Source of the DNA: Flavonifractor porci
GTDB taxonomy: Bacteria > Bacillota > Clostridia > Oscillospirales > Oscillospiraceae
Length of the DNA: 64,000 bases
NCBI RefSeq assembly: GCF_037572415.1
Contig: NZ_JBBHLB010000018.1
Coordinates: 1-64,000 of the forward strand
Direction of reading: 5' to 3'
The notes under the pieces were generated by a model. The model was not told the DNA's origin, made no database searches, and worked only from the letters and a program-made list of their open reading frames with translations. The position numbers and the translations under genes are program-made. Positions 33,561 to 41,868 of this stretch are shown here, in pieces (within the stretch, counting starts at the first letter, position 1; the number at the start of each line of letters is the position of its first letter).

Positions 33561-34232
33561 ATGAAGCTACTTGAGCTGTTTATCAGTTCCTTCTGGCCCA
33601 TGTTCAAAGCTGGACTTACAATTTCCGTGCCGCTGATGTTGGTATCCTTTGCCCTGGGCCTGGTGTTGGCTTTTGCGCTGGCCCTCATGCGGATGTCCAA
33701 CTTCAAGCCCTTCAAGGGTATTGCCTGGTTCATCGTCTGGGTCATCCGCGGCACGCCTCTGCTGACTCAGATCTATGTGATCTTTTTCGGCCTGCCGGCG
33801 CTGGGTATTGTGCTGGCTCCCATTCCCTCGGCCATCCTGGCCCTGACCATCAGCCAGGGCGCCTACAACTCCGAAGTGATCCGCGCTGCTTTGGGCTCCA
33901 TCCCCAAGGGCCAGTTTGAGGCCTGCCGGGCTCTGGGCCTGAACAAAATACAGACCATGCGGAAGGTCATCGTTCCTCAGGCCGCCCTGGTGGCGGTACC
34001 CTCCCTGGGCAACTCCTTTATCAGCCTGCTGAAGGATACCTCCCTGGTGTCCACCATCACCGTGGCCGAGATTATGATGACGGCCAAGACCATCAATGCC
34101 ACCGCCTTTGAGCCCCTGCTGCTCTATGTGGAGGCCGGCGTGGTGTACCTGATCTTCAGCACCGTCCTGACGCAGCTGCAGGGAATGCTGGAGAAGAAGC
34201 TGGGCAAGCATCTGGTTGATTCCAGAGCCTGA
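33561..34232 (+). CDS. ABC transporter permease, polar amino-acid type, in uronate operon
   Basis: A 223-residue membrane protein of the HisM/GlnP class with about five helices. The motif RGTPLLTQIYVIFFGLP (near residue 62) and the ATPase-docking EAA loop (QFEACRALGLNKIQTMRKVIVPQA in two parts, near 118-141) are typical. It is expected to form a homodimer with two copies of the ATPase encoded at 28541-29272. The ATG at 33561 follows AAAGGAGGCGG. Confidence 0.9.
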   Translation: MKLLELFISSFWPMFKAGLTISVPLMLVSFALGLVLAFALALMRMSNFKPFKGIAWFIVWVIRGTPLLTQIYVIFFGLPALGIVLAPIPSAILALTISQGAYNSEVIRAALGSIPKGQFEACRALGLNKIQTMRKVIVPQAALVAVPSLGNSFISLLKDTSLVSTITVAEIMMTAKTINATAFEPLLLYVEAGVVYLIFSTVLTQLQGMLEKKLGKHLVDSRA

Positions 34233-34251
34233 ATAAGAGAGGCAATGACTC

Positions 34252-35865
34252 ATGTTACATTTGAATACACAGGGCCTGCGGGATACCGCGGCCTGGGAGG
34301 CGGCGGGCATCGCCCTTCCCCGGTACCATGTGCAGACGGTGCGTAAGCGCACCTGGGAGAGCCCAGCCTGGGTCCATTTTGGCGCGGGCAACATCTTCCG
34401 GGGCTTCCTGGCCGCCGCCCAGCAGACCCTTTTGAATACCGGCGGAGCCAATACCGGTATCATTGCCGCCGAGTCCTTCGATTTTCAGATCATTGACAAT
34501 GTCTATACCCCTTACGACAGCCTGAGCCTGCTGGTCCGCATGGCGGCCGACCGCCCCAATCAGATGGAGGTGATCGGCAGCGTGGCCGGGGGCCTGAAGG
34601 CCGACTGCCAGGGCCCCGACTGGGACAGGCTGGTGAAGGTATTCCAGGCTCCCACCCTGCAAATGGCCAGCTTTACCATTACAGAGAAGGGCTACGCCCT
34701 CACCGGGCTGAAGGGTGATTTGCAGCCGGTGGTGGAGCGGGACCTGGAGAGCGGGCCCGACTGTCCCCGACACACCATGTCCATCGCCGCCGCCCTGCTC
34801 TACCGGCGATTCCAGGCGGGGGGAGCCCCCATCGCCATGGTGAGCATGGACAACTGCGCACAGAACGGCCAAAAGCTCCAGGACGCGGTGGAGCGCATCG
34901 CCGCCGGATGGCTGGAGCGCGGTCTGGTATCTCAGGACTTCTTGACCTGGCTGACCGATAGAAGCAAAGTGACCTTCCCCTGGTCCATGATCGACAAGAT
35001 TACCCCCCATCCCTCCCAGAAGGTACAGCAGGAGCTGGAGGGCCTGGGCCTGGCGGATATGACCATCAGCAAAACCAATACCGGCACCCTCATTGCCCCC
35101 TTTGTCAACGCGGAGATTACCGAGTACCTGGTGCTGGAGGATACCTTCCCCAACGGGCGGCCAGCTCTGGAACAGGCGGGGGTATACCTCACTGACCGGA
35201 CTACTGTGGAGAAGGCGGAGAAGATGAAGGTAGGCACCTGCCTCAATCCCCTGCATACCGCTCTGGCGGTGTTCGGCTGCCTGTTGGGTTACACCTCCAT
35301 TGCTGCTGAGATGGGAGACGCCGACCTGAAGGCCCTGGTGGAGCATATTGCCGCCGAGAGCCTGCCGGTGGTGGAGGACCCGGGCATCCTCAGCCCCCGT
35401 GCCTTTATTGACGAGGTGCTGAACAAGCGTTTTCCCAATCCTGCCATACCCGATACCCCCCAGCGCATTGCCGCCGACTGTTCTCAGAAGATCCCTGTCC
35501 GCTACGGCGGAACCCTGCAGCGGTATGAAAAGCGGCCCGATCTGGACCTGTCCGGCCTGGTGTACATCCCTCTGGTGTTTGCCGGCTGGTGCCGGTACCT
35601 GCTGGGCGTGAACGACCAGGGCAGGGAGATGCCGGTGAGCCCCGATCCGCTGGCGGCTCAGCTGCAATCCTATCTGACCGGAATCACACTGGGCCAGCCG
35701 GAGTCCTGTACCGATCAGCTTAAACCCATCCTGTCCAACGCCGCCATTTTCGGCGTGGACCTGTACCAGTCCGACCTGGGCCGGAAGGCGGAGGAGGCCT
35801 TCCGGGCCATGCTGGCCGGACCGGGCGCGGTGCGTGCCGCCCTGCGGCATTATTTATCGCTCTGA
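34252..35865 (+). CDS. uxuB: Fructuronate reductase (mannitol dehydrogenase family)
   Basis: NADH-dependent reduction of D-fructuronate to D-mannonate in the glucuronate branch. The 537 residues have an N-terminal Rossmann domain beginning WVHFGAGNIFRGFLAA (near residue 42) and a C-terminal helical domain of the mannitol dehydrogenase family. It differs from the downstream uxaB, so the two branches have separate reductases. Assignment to fructuronate as against tagaturonate is based on similarity to UxuB-like length and its position directly before uxuA. Confidence 0.85.
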   Translation: MLHLNTQGLRDTAAWEAAGIALPRYHVQTVRKRTWESPAWVHFGAGNIFRGFLAAAQQTLLNTGGANTGIIAAESFDFQIIDNVYTPYDSLSLLVRMAADRPNQMEVIGSVAGGLKADCQGPDWDRLVKVFQAPTLQMASFTITEKGYALTGLKGDLQPVVERDLESGPDCPRHTMSIAAALLYRRFQAGGAPIAMVSMDNCAQNGQKLQDAVERIAAGWLERGLVSQDFLTWLTDRSKVTFPWSMIDKITPHPSQKVQQELEGLGLADMTISKTNTGTLIAPFVNAEITEYLVLEDTFPNGRPALEQAGVYLTDRTTVEKAEKMKVGTCLNPLHTALAVFGCLLGYTSIAAEMGDADLKALVEHIAAESLPVVEDPGILSPRAFIDEVLNKRFPNPAIPDTPQRIAADCSQKIPVRYGGTLQRYEKRPDLDLSGLVYIPLVFAGWCRYLLGVNDQGREMPVSPDPLAAQLQSYLTGITLGQPESCTDQLKPILSNAAIFGVDLYQSDLGRKAEEAFRAMLAGPGAVRAALRHYLSL

Positions 35866-35889
35866 CGGAGCACAAGGAGAGAGATAGTC

Positions 35890-36966
35890 ATGAAGATGAC
35901 GTTTCGCTGGTATGGGAGCCAGATGGATCCTATCCCGCTGCGCTATATCAAGCAGATCCCCAACATGAGCGGTGTGGTCACCTCCCTGATGGATATGCCC
36001 GCGGGCGCCCTCTGGCCGGAGGAGCGTATCCAGGCCCTGAAGCGGGAAGTCAATGACGCGGGCCTGGAGATGGAGGTCATTGAGAGCGTCAATGTCCATG
36101 AGGATATCAAGCTGGGCCTGCCCAGCCGGGACCAGTACATCGAAGCCTATCAGGAGACCATCCGCCGTCTGGGCAGGGCGGGGGTCAAGGTGATCTGCTA
36201 CAACTTTATGCCCGTGTTCGACTGGACCCGCAGCGACCTGTTCAAGCCCAGGCCTGATGGGGCCACCGTGCTGGCCTATGACCAGGCGGTCATTGACCGC
36301 ATCACCGATCCCCAGGCCTTTGCCGACCAGATTCAGCAGGGAGCGGGGGAGTTTGAGATGGCGGGCTGGGAGCCTGAGCGCATGGCGGAGATCAAATCCC
36401 TCTTTGCCCAGTACGCCAGCGTATCCCACCAGGACCTGCGCAACAATCTGGCCTATTTCCTGAAAGCCATCATTCCCGTCTGCGAGCAGTACGACGTGAA
36501 AATGGCCATCCACCCCGACGATCCACCCTGGGACATCTTCGGCCTGCCTCGGATTTACACCAGCGGAGCGGATATCCGACAGATCCTGGACCTGGTAGAC
36601 AGTCCTTATCACTGCCTGACCTTGTGTTCCGGGTCCCTGGGCTCCAACCCCAACAACGATATTCCTGCCCTGGTGCAGGAGTTCGGCAGTCAGGGCCGCA
36701 TCCCCTTCGCCCACGTCCGCAACATCAAGTTCACCGGACCCGGCCAGTTCGAGGAGGCGGCTCACTTCTCCGACGATGGCAGCCTGGACCTGTATGAGAT
36801 CATGAAGGCTTACTACGACGTGGGGATGGACTTCTATGTCCGTCCCGATCACGGCCGGATGATCTGGGACGAGAAGGGAAGGGCGGGCTACGGCCTGTTC
36901 GACCGGGCGCTGGGCGCTTCTTATCTCAACGGCCTGTGGGAGGCCATTGAAAAAGACCACAGATAA
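35890..36966 (+). CDS. uxuA: Mannonate dehydratase UxuA
   Basis: Dehydrates D-mannonate to 2-keto-3-deoxygluconate. The 358 residues show the UxuA N-terminus MTFRWYGSQMDPIPLRYIKQIP and later YNFMPVFDWTRSDL (near residue 101), MAIHPDDPPWDIFGLPRI (near 200) and the catalytic-region CSGSLGSNPNND. RPDHGRMIWDE near the end is also conserved. The ATG at 35890 follows AAGGAGAGAG. Together with uxaC, uxuB and kdgK it completes the glucuronate branch. Confidence 0.96.
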   Translation: MKMTFRWYGSQMDPIPLRYIKQIPNMSGVVTSLMDMPAGALWPEERIQALKREVNDAGLEMEVIESVNVHEDIKLGLPSRDQYIEAYQETIRRLGRAGVKVICYNFMPVFDWTRSDLFKPRPDGATVLAYDQAVIDRITDPQAFADQIQQGAGEFEMAGWEPERMAEIKSLFAQYASVSHQDLRNNLAYFLKAIIPVCEQYDVKMAIHPDDPPWDIFGLPRIYTSGADIRQILDLVDSPYHCLTLCSGSLGSNPNNDIPALVQEFGSQGRIPFAHVRNIKFTGPGQFEEAAHFSDDGSLDLYEIMKAYYDVGMDFYVRPDHGRMIWDEKGRAGYGLFDRALGASYLNGLWEAIEKDHR

Positions 36967-36974
36967 CAGTGCGC

Positions 36975-37015
36975 GGCGCGTCCGGCCGGGGTGAAAGCCG
37001 CGTGCCGGACGCGCC
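36975..37015 (+). repeat. GC-rich hairpin between uxuA and eda
   Basis: Perfect 12-base arms (GGCGCGTCCGGC / GCCGGACGCGCC) enclose 17 bases. No clear T-run follows (CCTTCTTT), so partial termination or mRNA processing is more likely than a full stop. Confidence 0.45.
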
Positions 37016-37047
37016 CCTTCTTTGTGAAGAAAACAGGAGGCATAACT

Positions 37048-37692
37048 ATGGACGCCATTTCCAAGCGCATTTCTGAGATCGGCGTGGTGCCGGTCATCAA
37101 ACTTAACCATCCCCAGGAGGACGCCGCTCCGCTGGCTCATGCCCTGTGCGCCGGCGGGGTGCCGGTGGCGGAGGTTACCTTCCGGGCCGCCGGAGCCGCC
37201 CAGGCCATCCGCCTTATGACTGAAGCCTGCCCAGATATGCTGGTGGGGGCGGGTACCGTCCTTACCACCGATCAGGTGGACCAGGCTCTGGAGGCCGGGG
37301 CCAAATTCATCGTTACTCCCGGCCTGGACCCGGATATCGTTACCTATTGCCAGAGCAAAGGTGTGCCCGTGTTCCCCGGCTGCACCACCCCCACCGACTA
37401 CCATACTGCCAATAAGCTGGGGCTGGAGGTACTGAAGTTCTTCCCTGCGGAGCAGTCCGGCGGCCTCAGCAAGATCAAGGCCATGAGCGCCCCCTTCCCC
37501 ATGTTCAAGATCATGCCTACCGGCGGCATCTCCCTGAAAAACCTGAAGGAGTACCTGTCCAGCAGCGTGATCTGCGCCTGCGGCGGCTCCTACATGGTTA
37601 CCGCCGATCTCATCGACAATCACAAGTGGGACGAGATCACCGCACTGTGTCAGCAGTCGGTGGCCATCGTCAAGGAGGTACGAAATGGCTAA
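37048..37692 (+). CDS. eda: KDPG (2-keto-3-deoxy-6-phosphogluconate) aldolase
   Basis: Splits KDPG to pyruvate and glyceraldehyde 3-phosphate. The 214-residue TIM barrel has the catalytic Glu region VAEVTFRAAGAAQAIR (near residue 41), LVGAGTVLTTDQV, the Schiff-base Lys in LEVLKFFPAEQSGG (near 130) and PTGGISLKNLKEYL. The ATG at 37048 has AGGAGG eight bases before; an upstream in-frame start at 36991 lies inside the hairpin and is rejected. It overlaps kdgK by eight bases. Confidence 0.95.
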   Translation: MDAISKRISEIGVVPVIKLNHPQEDAAPLAHALCAGGVPVAEVTFRAAGAAQAIRLMTEACPDMLVGAGTVLTTDQVDQALEAGAKFIVTPGLDPDIVTYCQSKGVPVFPGCTTPTDYHTANKLGLEVLKFFPAEQSGGLSKIKAMSAPFPMFKIMPTGGISLKNLKEYLSSSVICACGGSYMVTADLIDNHKWDEITALCQQSVAIVKEVRNG

Positions 37693-38707
37693 AGTTGTTA
37701 CATTCGGCGAGCTGATGCTTCGCCTGGCCCCCAACGGCTATTACCGCTTCTTCCAGAACGACCAGATGCAGGCCACCTTCGGCGGCGGCGAGGCCAATGT
37801 GGCGGTCTCCCTGGCCAACTACGGTCTGGACAGCGTGTATGTCACCAAGCTGCCCGCCCACGCCATCGGTCAGGCTGCCGTGGACTCCCTGCGGTACTTT
37901 GGAGTGGATACCTCCAAGATCGTCCGGGGCGGCGACCGGGTAGGTATTTACTACCTGGAGAAGGGAGCTTCCCAGCGGGGAAGCGTGTGCATTTACGACC
38001 GGGCCCACTCCTCCATTGCCGAGGCCCGGTCCGGCGACTTCGACTGGGACGCCATTTTTGAGGGGGCCGACTGGTTCCATTTTACCGGCATTACCCCCGC
38101 CCTTGGCCCCAATCTGGTGGAGCTGTGCCGCCAGGCTTGTGAGGCGGCCAAGGCCCGGGGCGTCAAGATCTCCTGCGATCTGAATTATCGGGGCAAGCTG
38201 TGGACCCGGGACCAGGCCCGGGTGGCTATGACCGACCTGTGCCGCTATGTGAATGTGTGCATCTCCAACGAGGAGGACGCCAAGGATGTGTTCGGCATCG
38301 AGGCCGAGGGCAGCGATATCTATGGCGGCAAGCTGAACAAGGCGGGCTATGAGAGCGTGGCCAGGCAGCTGATGGACAAGTTCGGCTTTGAGAAGGTGGC
38401 CATCACCCTGCGTACCTCCATCTCCGCCAGCGACAACGACTGGGCCGGAATGCTGTACGACGGCAAGGATTGCTGCTTCTCCAAGGAGTACCACCTCCGC
38501 ATCGTGGACCGGGTGGGCGGCGGCGACTCTTTCGGCGCCGGGCTGATCTACGCCCTGCTGTCCGGTAAGTCCTCTCAGGAAGCCATCGAGTTTGCTGTGG
38601 CGGCCTCCGCCCTGAAGCACTCGGTGGAGGGAGACTACAACCGGGTCACCGTGGCCGAGGTGGAGAAGCTGGCCGGCGGCGACGGCTCCGGTCGGGTACA
38701 GCGGTAA
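37685..38707 (+). CDS. kdgK: 2-keto-3-deoxygluconate kinase
   Basis: Phosphorylates KDG to KDPG. A 340-residue PfkB/ribokinase-family protein with the N-terminal GELMLRLAPNGYYRFFQND region, sugar-binding FGGGEANVAVSLANYG (near residue 35), and the C-terminal GGGDSFGAGLIYAL (near 279) with the catalytic Asp and anion hole. It overlaps eda and is followed after 13 bases by a palindromic hairpin. Confidence 0.93.
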   Translation: MAKVVTFGELMLRLAPNGYYRFFQNDQMQATFGGGEANVAVSLANYGLDSVYVTKLPAHAIGQAAVDSLRYFGVDTSKIVRGGDRVGIYYLEKGASQRGSVCIYDRAHSSIAEARSGDFDWDAIFEGADWFHFTGITPALGPNLVELCRQACEAAKARGVKISCDLNYRGKLWTRDQARVAMTDLCRYVNVCISNEEDAKDVFGIEAEGSDIYGGKLNKAGYESVARQLMDKFGFEKVAITLRTSISASDNDWAGMLYDGKDCCFSKEYHLRIVDRVGGGDSFGAGLIYALLSGKSSQEAIEFAVAASALKHSVEGDYNRVTVAEVEKLAGGDGSGRVQR

Positions 38708-38720
38708 CAGAACAAGCATG

Positions 38721-38748
38721 GACAGCTGGACCATTTGGTCCAGCTGTC
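38721..38748 (+). repeat. Hairpin between kdgK and uxaB
   Basis: GACAGCTGGACC pairs with GGTCCAGCTGTC across a four-base loop; the sequence behind it is TGTTTC. Possibly a weak terminator separating the glucuronate genes from uxaB-uxaA, or an mRNA-stability element. Confidence 0.5.
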
Positions 38749-38768
38749 TGTTTCAAAGGAGGGTCGGG

Positions 38769-40271
38769 ATGAAAACATTGAATTATCAGGTCCTGAAGGA
38801 GAGCGGCTACACCGGCTATGTGCTGGAACGGGCGCCGGAAAAGGTGCTCCAGTTCGGCGAGGGCAACTTCCTGCGGGCCTTTGCTGACTGCTGGTTTGAT
38901 CTGGCCAACGAGCGGGTGGGGTGGAACGGTAAGTGTGTGCTGGTCCAGCCCATCCCCCAGGGCCTGGCAAAAGAGATCAACGCCCAGCAGGGGCTGTATA
39001 CCCTGTGCCTGCGGGGACGGGAAAACGGCCAGCCGGTGGACCGGCGGCGGGTGATCTCGGTGGTGAGCCGCTGCCTCAACCCCTATGAAGGGGAGGACTG
39101 TCAGGCCATGCTGGAGGTGGCTGCCTCCCCGGAGCTGGAGTACATCGTGTCCAACACCACCGAGGCGGGCATCGTCTACGACCCCGCCTGCAAGCTGGAG
39201 GATCAGCCTCCCGCCTCCTTTCCCGCCAAGCTGACCCAGGTGCTCTACCGCCGCTGGCAGGCCGGACAGCCGGGCCTTGTGATCCTGTCCTGTGAACTGA
39301 TCGACAACAACGGAACGATCCTGCAGGACTGTGTGGAGCGCCACGCCGCCCAATGGGGACTGGAGGAGGCCTTCCTGGAGTGGTTGAAGGGATGTACCTT
39401 CTGCTCCACCCTGGTAGACCGCATCGTGCCCGGCCGCATCCGGGACCGGGCGGATCAGGCTGAACTGGAGGCGGAGCTGGGCTACGCCGACCCCCTGCTG
39501 GATGTAGGGGAGGTCTTCGGCGTCTGGGTCATCCAGGGGCCGGAGTGGCTGGCGGACAAGCTGCCCTTCCGTGCCGCCGGGCTCAACTGTCCGGTGGTGC
39601 CTGATGTGACCCCCTACAAGCACCGGAAGGTGCGGATACTCAATGGCGGCCACACCGGCTTTGTGCCGGGGGCCTACCTGGCGGGCTTCGATATCGTTCG
39701 GGACTGCATGGCCCACCCGGTGGTGCGGGGCTTTCTGGAGCAAATGCTCTACCGGGAGATCATCCCCACCCTGGAGCTGGACCGGACTGACCTGGAGCAG
39801 TTTGCCAAAGCGGTGGAGGACCGGTTCGACAACCCCTTTGTGGACCACGCTCTGCTGAGCATCTGCCTCAACACCGTATCCAAGTGGCGGGCCCGCAACC
39901 TTCCCAGTCTGCTGGCCTACCAGCAGCAGACGGGACAGCTGCCACCCTGCCTCACCATGAGTCTGGCGGCAGCCATCCAGTTCTACTGCGGACACATGGA
40001 GGAATTGACCAATCAGGGACTGCTGTGTCGCCGGAGCGACGGCACAGCCTACACGGTCTCCGATGACCGGTGGGTGCTGGAGTTTTGCTGGGCCCACCGG
40101 GGGGACAGTGCCGGGGAACTGGTACAGGCCATCCTGAGCCACGAGCAGATGTGGGGCATGGACCTGACGGCAGTGGACGGTCTGGCGGCGGCGGTAACTG
40201 TGGATATGGTAAAAATTCGGGCCGATGGGGTGCTGGCCGCATACGCCGCCTGCCTGGAGGAAAGCACATGA
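38769..40271 (+). CDS. uxaB: Tagaturonate reductase UxaB
   Basis: Reduces D-tagaturonate to D-altronate in the galacturonate branch. The 500 residues are of the mannitol dehydrogenase superfamily with N-terminal VLQFGEGNFLRAFADCWFD (near residue 24) and the UxaB-typical VSNTTEAGIVYD (near 132) and LSCELIDNNGTIL. The C-terminal domain includes YKHRKVRILNGGHTG. The ATG at 38769 follows AAAGGAGGGTCGGG. Its TGA overlaps the uxaA start. Confidence 0.93.
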   Translation: MKTLNYQVLKESGYTGYVLERAPEKVLQFGEGNFLRAFADCWFDLANERVGWNGKCVLVQPIPQGLAKEINAQQGLYTLCLRGRENGQPVDRRRVISVVSRCLNPYEGEDCQAMLEVAASPELEYIVSNTTEAGIVYDPACKLEDQPPASFPAKLTQVLYRRWQAGQPGLVILSCELIDNNGTILQDCVERHAAQWGLEEAFLEWLKGCTFCSTLVDRIVPGRIRDRADQAELEAELGYADPLLDVGEVFGVWVIQGPEWLADKLPFRAAGLNCPVVPDVTPYKHRKVRILNGGHTGFVPGAYLAGFDIVRDCMAHPVVRGFLEQMLYREIIPTLELDRTDLEQFAKAVEDRFDNPFVDHALLSICLNTVSKWRARNLPSLLAYQQQTGQLPPCLTMSLAAAIQFYCGHMEELTNQGLLCRRSDGTAYTVSDDRWVLEFCWAHRGDSAGELVQAILSHEQMWGMDLTAVDGLAAAVTVDMVKIRADGVLAAYAACLEEST

Positions 40272-41743
40272 AGCTGATCCAGATTCAGATGGGAGACAAT
40301 GTGGCGGTGGCTCTGTCCCCGGTTGAGGCGGGGGAGCAGGTAAGCGTTGGCGGATGGACTCTGACAGCGGCAGAGTCCATCCCGCAGGGCCATAAGCTGG
40401 CGCTTGTGCCTCTGAAGCCGGGAGATCTGGTGTACAAATATAGCTGCGCCATCGGACGGGTCACCGATCCCGTACCGGCAGGCGGGTGGGTCCACACCCA
40501 CAACATGACCACCAATTTGTCCCCCCACACCCACTTCTCCTACCGCCCGGCGGCCCAGGCTCTGGAGCCGGAGGAGCCGGAGCAGTTTCTGGGCTATCTG
40601 CGGCCCGATGGCCGGGCGGCAACCCGCAACGAGATCTGGGTGCTGCCCACCGTGGGCTGTGTCAATGAAATCGCAAACCAGCTGGCAGATGACAACCAGG
40701 ACCTGGTGGGGGGGAGCGTGGAGGGGCTTTACGCCTTTCCCCACCCCTATGGGTGCAGCCAGACGGGGACGGACCACGCCAACACCCGGGCCATTCTGGC
40801 GGGACTGGCCCGCCATCCCAATGCGGCGGCGGTGCTGGTGGTGGGGTTGGGATGCGAGAACCTGCAATGCAGCCAGCTGATGGAGGATCTGGGTCCGGCT
40901 TCGGAGCGGGTGAAGTTCCTGGTGTGCCAACAGGTGGAGGACGAACTGGCGGCAGGCCGGGCCTTGCTGGAGGAGTGTGCCGCCTATGCCGCTCAGTTCC
41001 AGCGCCAGCCTGTGCCGGTGAGCAAGCTGGTGGTGGGCCTCAAGTGCGGCGGTTCCGACGGCCTGTCCGGTATTACCGCCAACCCGCTGGTGGGGCGGTT
41101 CAGCGATCTGCTGGTGGCCCGGGGAGGGAGCGCCATCCTCACCGAGGTGCCCGAGATGTTTGGTGCCGAGGAGCTGGTGCTGGGCCGCTGTGCCGACGAA
41201 GGGGTGTTCCGTCAGGCGGCGGAGATGCTCCAGGGATTCCGGGATTATTTTGTCTCTCACGGCGAGAACGTCTACGAAAATCCCTCCCCCGGCAATAAGG
41301 CTGGGGGGATCACTACCCTGGAGGACAAGTCCTGCGGCTGTGTCCAGAAGGGAGGCACCGCCCCCATCGTGGGGGTGGTGCCCTACGGCGGTCAGGTAGT
41401 GCGGCCCGGATTGAATCTGCTGTGGGGTCCGGGCAACGACCTGGTTTCCACCACTGCTCTCAGCGCGGCGGGAGCCCACTTGATCCTCTTCACCACCGGA
41501 CGGGGCACGCCCTTCGGGGCGCCCGCTCCCACACTGAAGATCTCCAGCAACAAGGCGCTGGCCGCCCATAAGCCCCAGTGGATCGACTTTGATGCCGGTA
41601 CCGTGGCGGAAGGGGAGAGCATTGGTCACGCGGCGCGGCGGCTGTTCCATCTGGTGCTCCGCACGGCCGGAGGCGCTCCCACCAAAAGCGAGGAGGCGGG
41701 CCGACGGGGGATCGCTATCTTCAAGAACGGTGTAACGCTGTAG
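40268..41743 (+). CDS. uxaA: Altronate dehydratase UxaA
   Basis: Dehydrates D-altronate to KDG, joining the galacturonate branch to kdgK and eda. Its 491 residues contain an N-terminal SAF-type domain (residues 1-90) and the main domain starting GYLRPDGRAATRNEIWVLP (near 110), followed by CVNEIANQLA and GCSQTGTDHANTR (near 160). Fe-dependent catalysis is known for the family. The start at 40268 overlaps the uxaB stop (ATGA). It is the last gene of the operon; 125 bases separate it from pyk. Confidence 0.95.
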   Translation: MKLIQIQMGDNVAVALSPVEAGEQVSVGGWTLTAAESIPQGHKLALVPLKPGDLVYKYSCAIGRVTDPVPAGGWVHTHNMTTNLSPHTHFSYRPAAQALEPEEPEQFLGYLRPDGRAATRNEIWVLPTVGCVNEIANQLADDNQDLVGGSVEGLYAFPHPYGCSQTGTDHANTRAILAGLARHPNAAAVLVVGLGCENLQCSQLMEDLGPASERVKFLVCQQVEDELAAGRALLEECAAYAAQFQRQPVPVSKLVVGLKCGGSDGLSGITANPLVGRFSDLLVARGGSAILTEVPEMFGAEELVLGRCADEGVFRQAAEMLQGFRDYFVSHGENVYENPSPGNKAGGITTLEDKSCGCVQKGGTAPIVGVVPYGGQVVRPGLNLLWGPGNDLVSTTALSAAGAHLILFTTGRGTPFGAPAPTLKISSNKALAAHKPQWIDFDAGTVAEGESIGHAARRLFHLVLRTAGGAPTKSEEAGRRGIAIFKNGVTL

Positions 41744-41786
41744 GGCAGCGGTGAAAAATACCACATGGTAGGATAAAAAATCCTTC

Positions 41787-41815
41787 TTTCCAAAACAGGA
41801 TAAATCAGGTAAACT
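41787..41815 (+). promoter_or_regulatory. Candidate promoter of pyk
   Basis: TTTCCA (41787-41792) and TAAACT (41810-41815) are 17 bases apart, 53 bases before the start codon. A small GGAT/ATCC hairpin with a T-rich tail precedes it and may end the uronate operon. Confidence 0.35.
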
Positions 41816-41868
41816 ATAGCCAGCTAGGTTAGGCCCCACAGGAACCACATCTGTTATGGAGGTAGGAC

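Noticed and set aside
35854..37734. A 626-codon antisense frame opposite uxuA and eda
   Set aside because: It is a shadow of codon bias; uxuA and eda on the + strand have complete family motifs and ribosome sites.
41770..41790. GGAT-AAAAA-ATCC hairpin as strong terminator of the uronate operon
   Set aside because: The stem is only four base pairs; it is too weak to claim as a terminator by itself.
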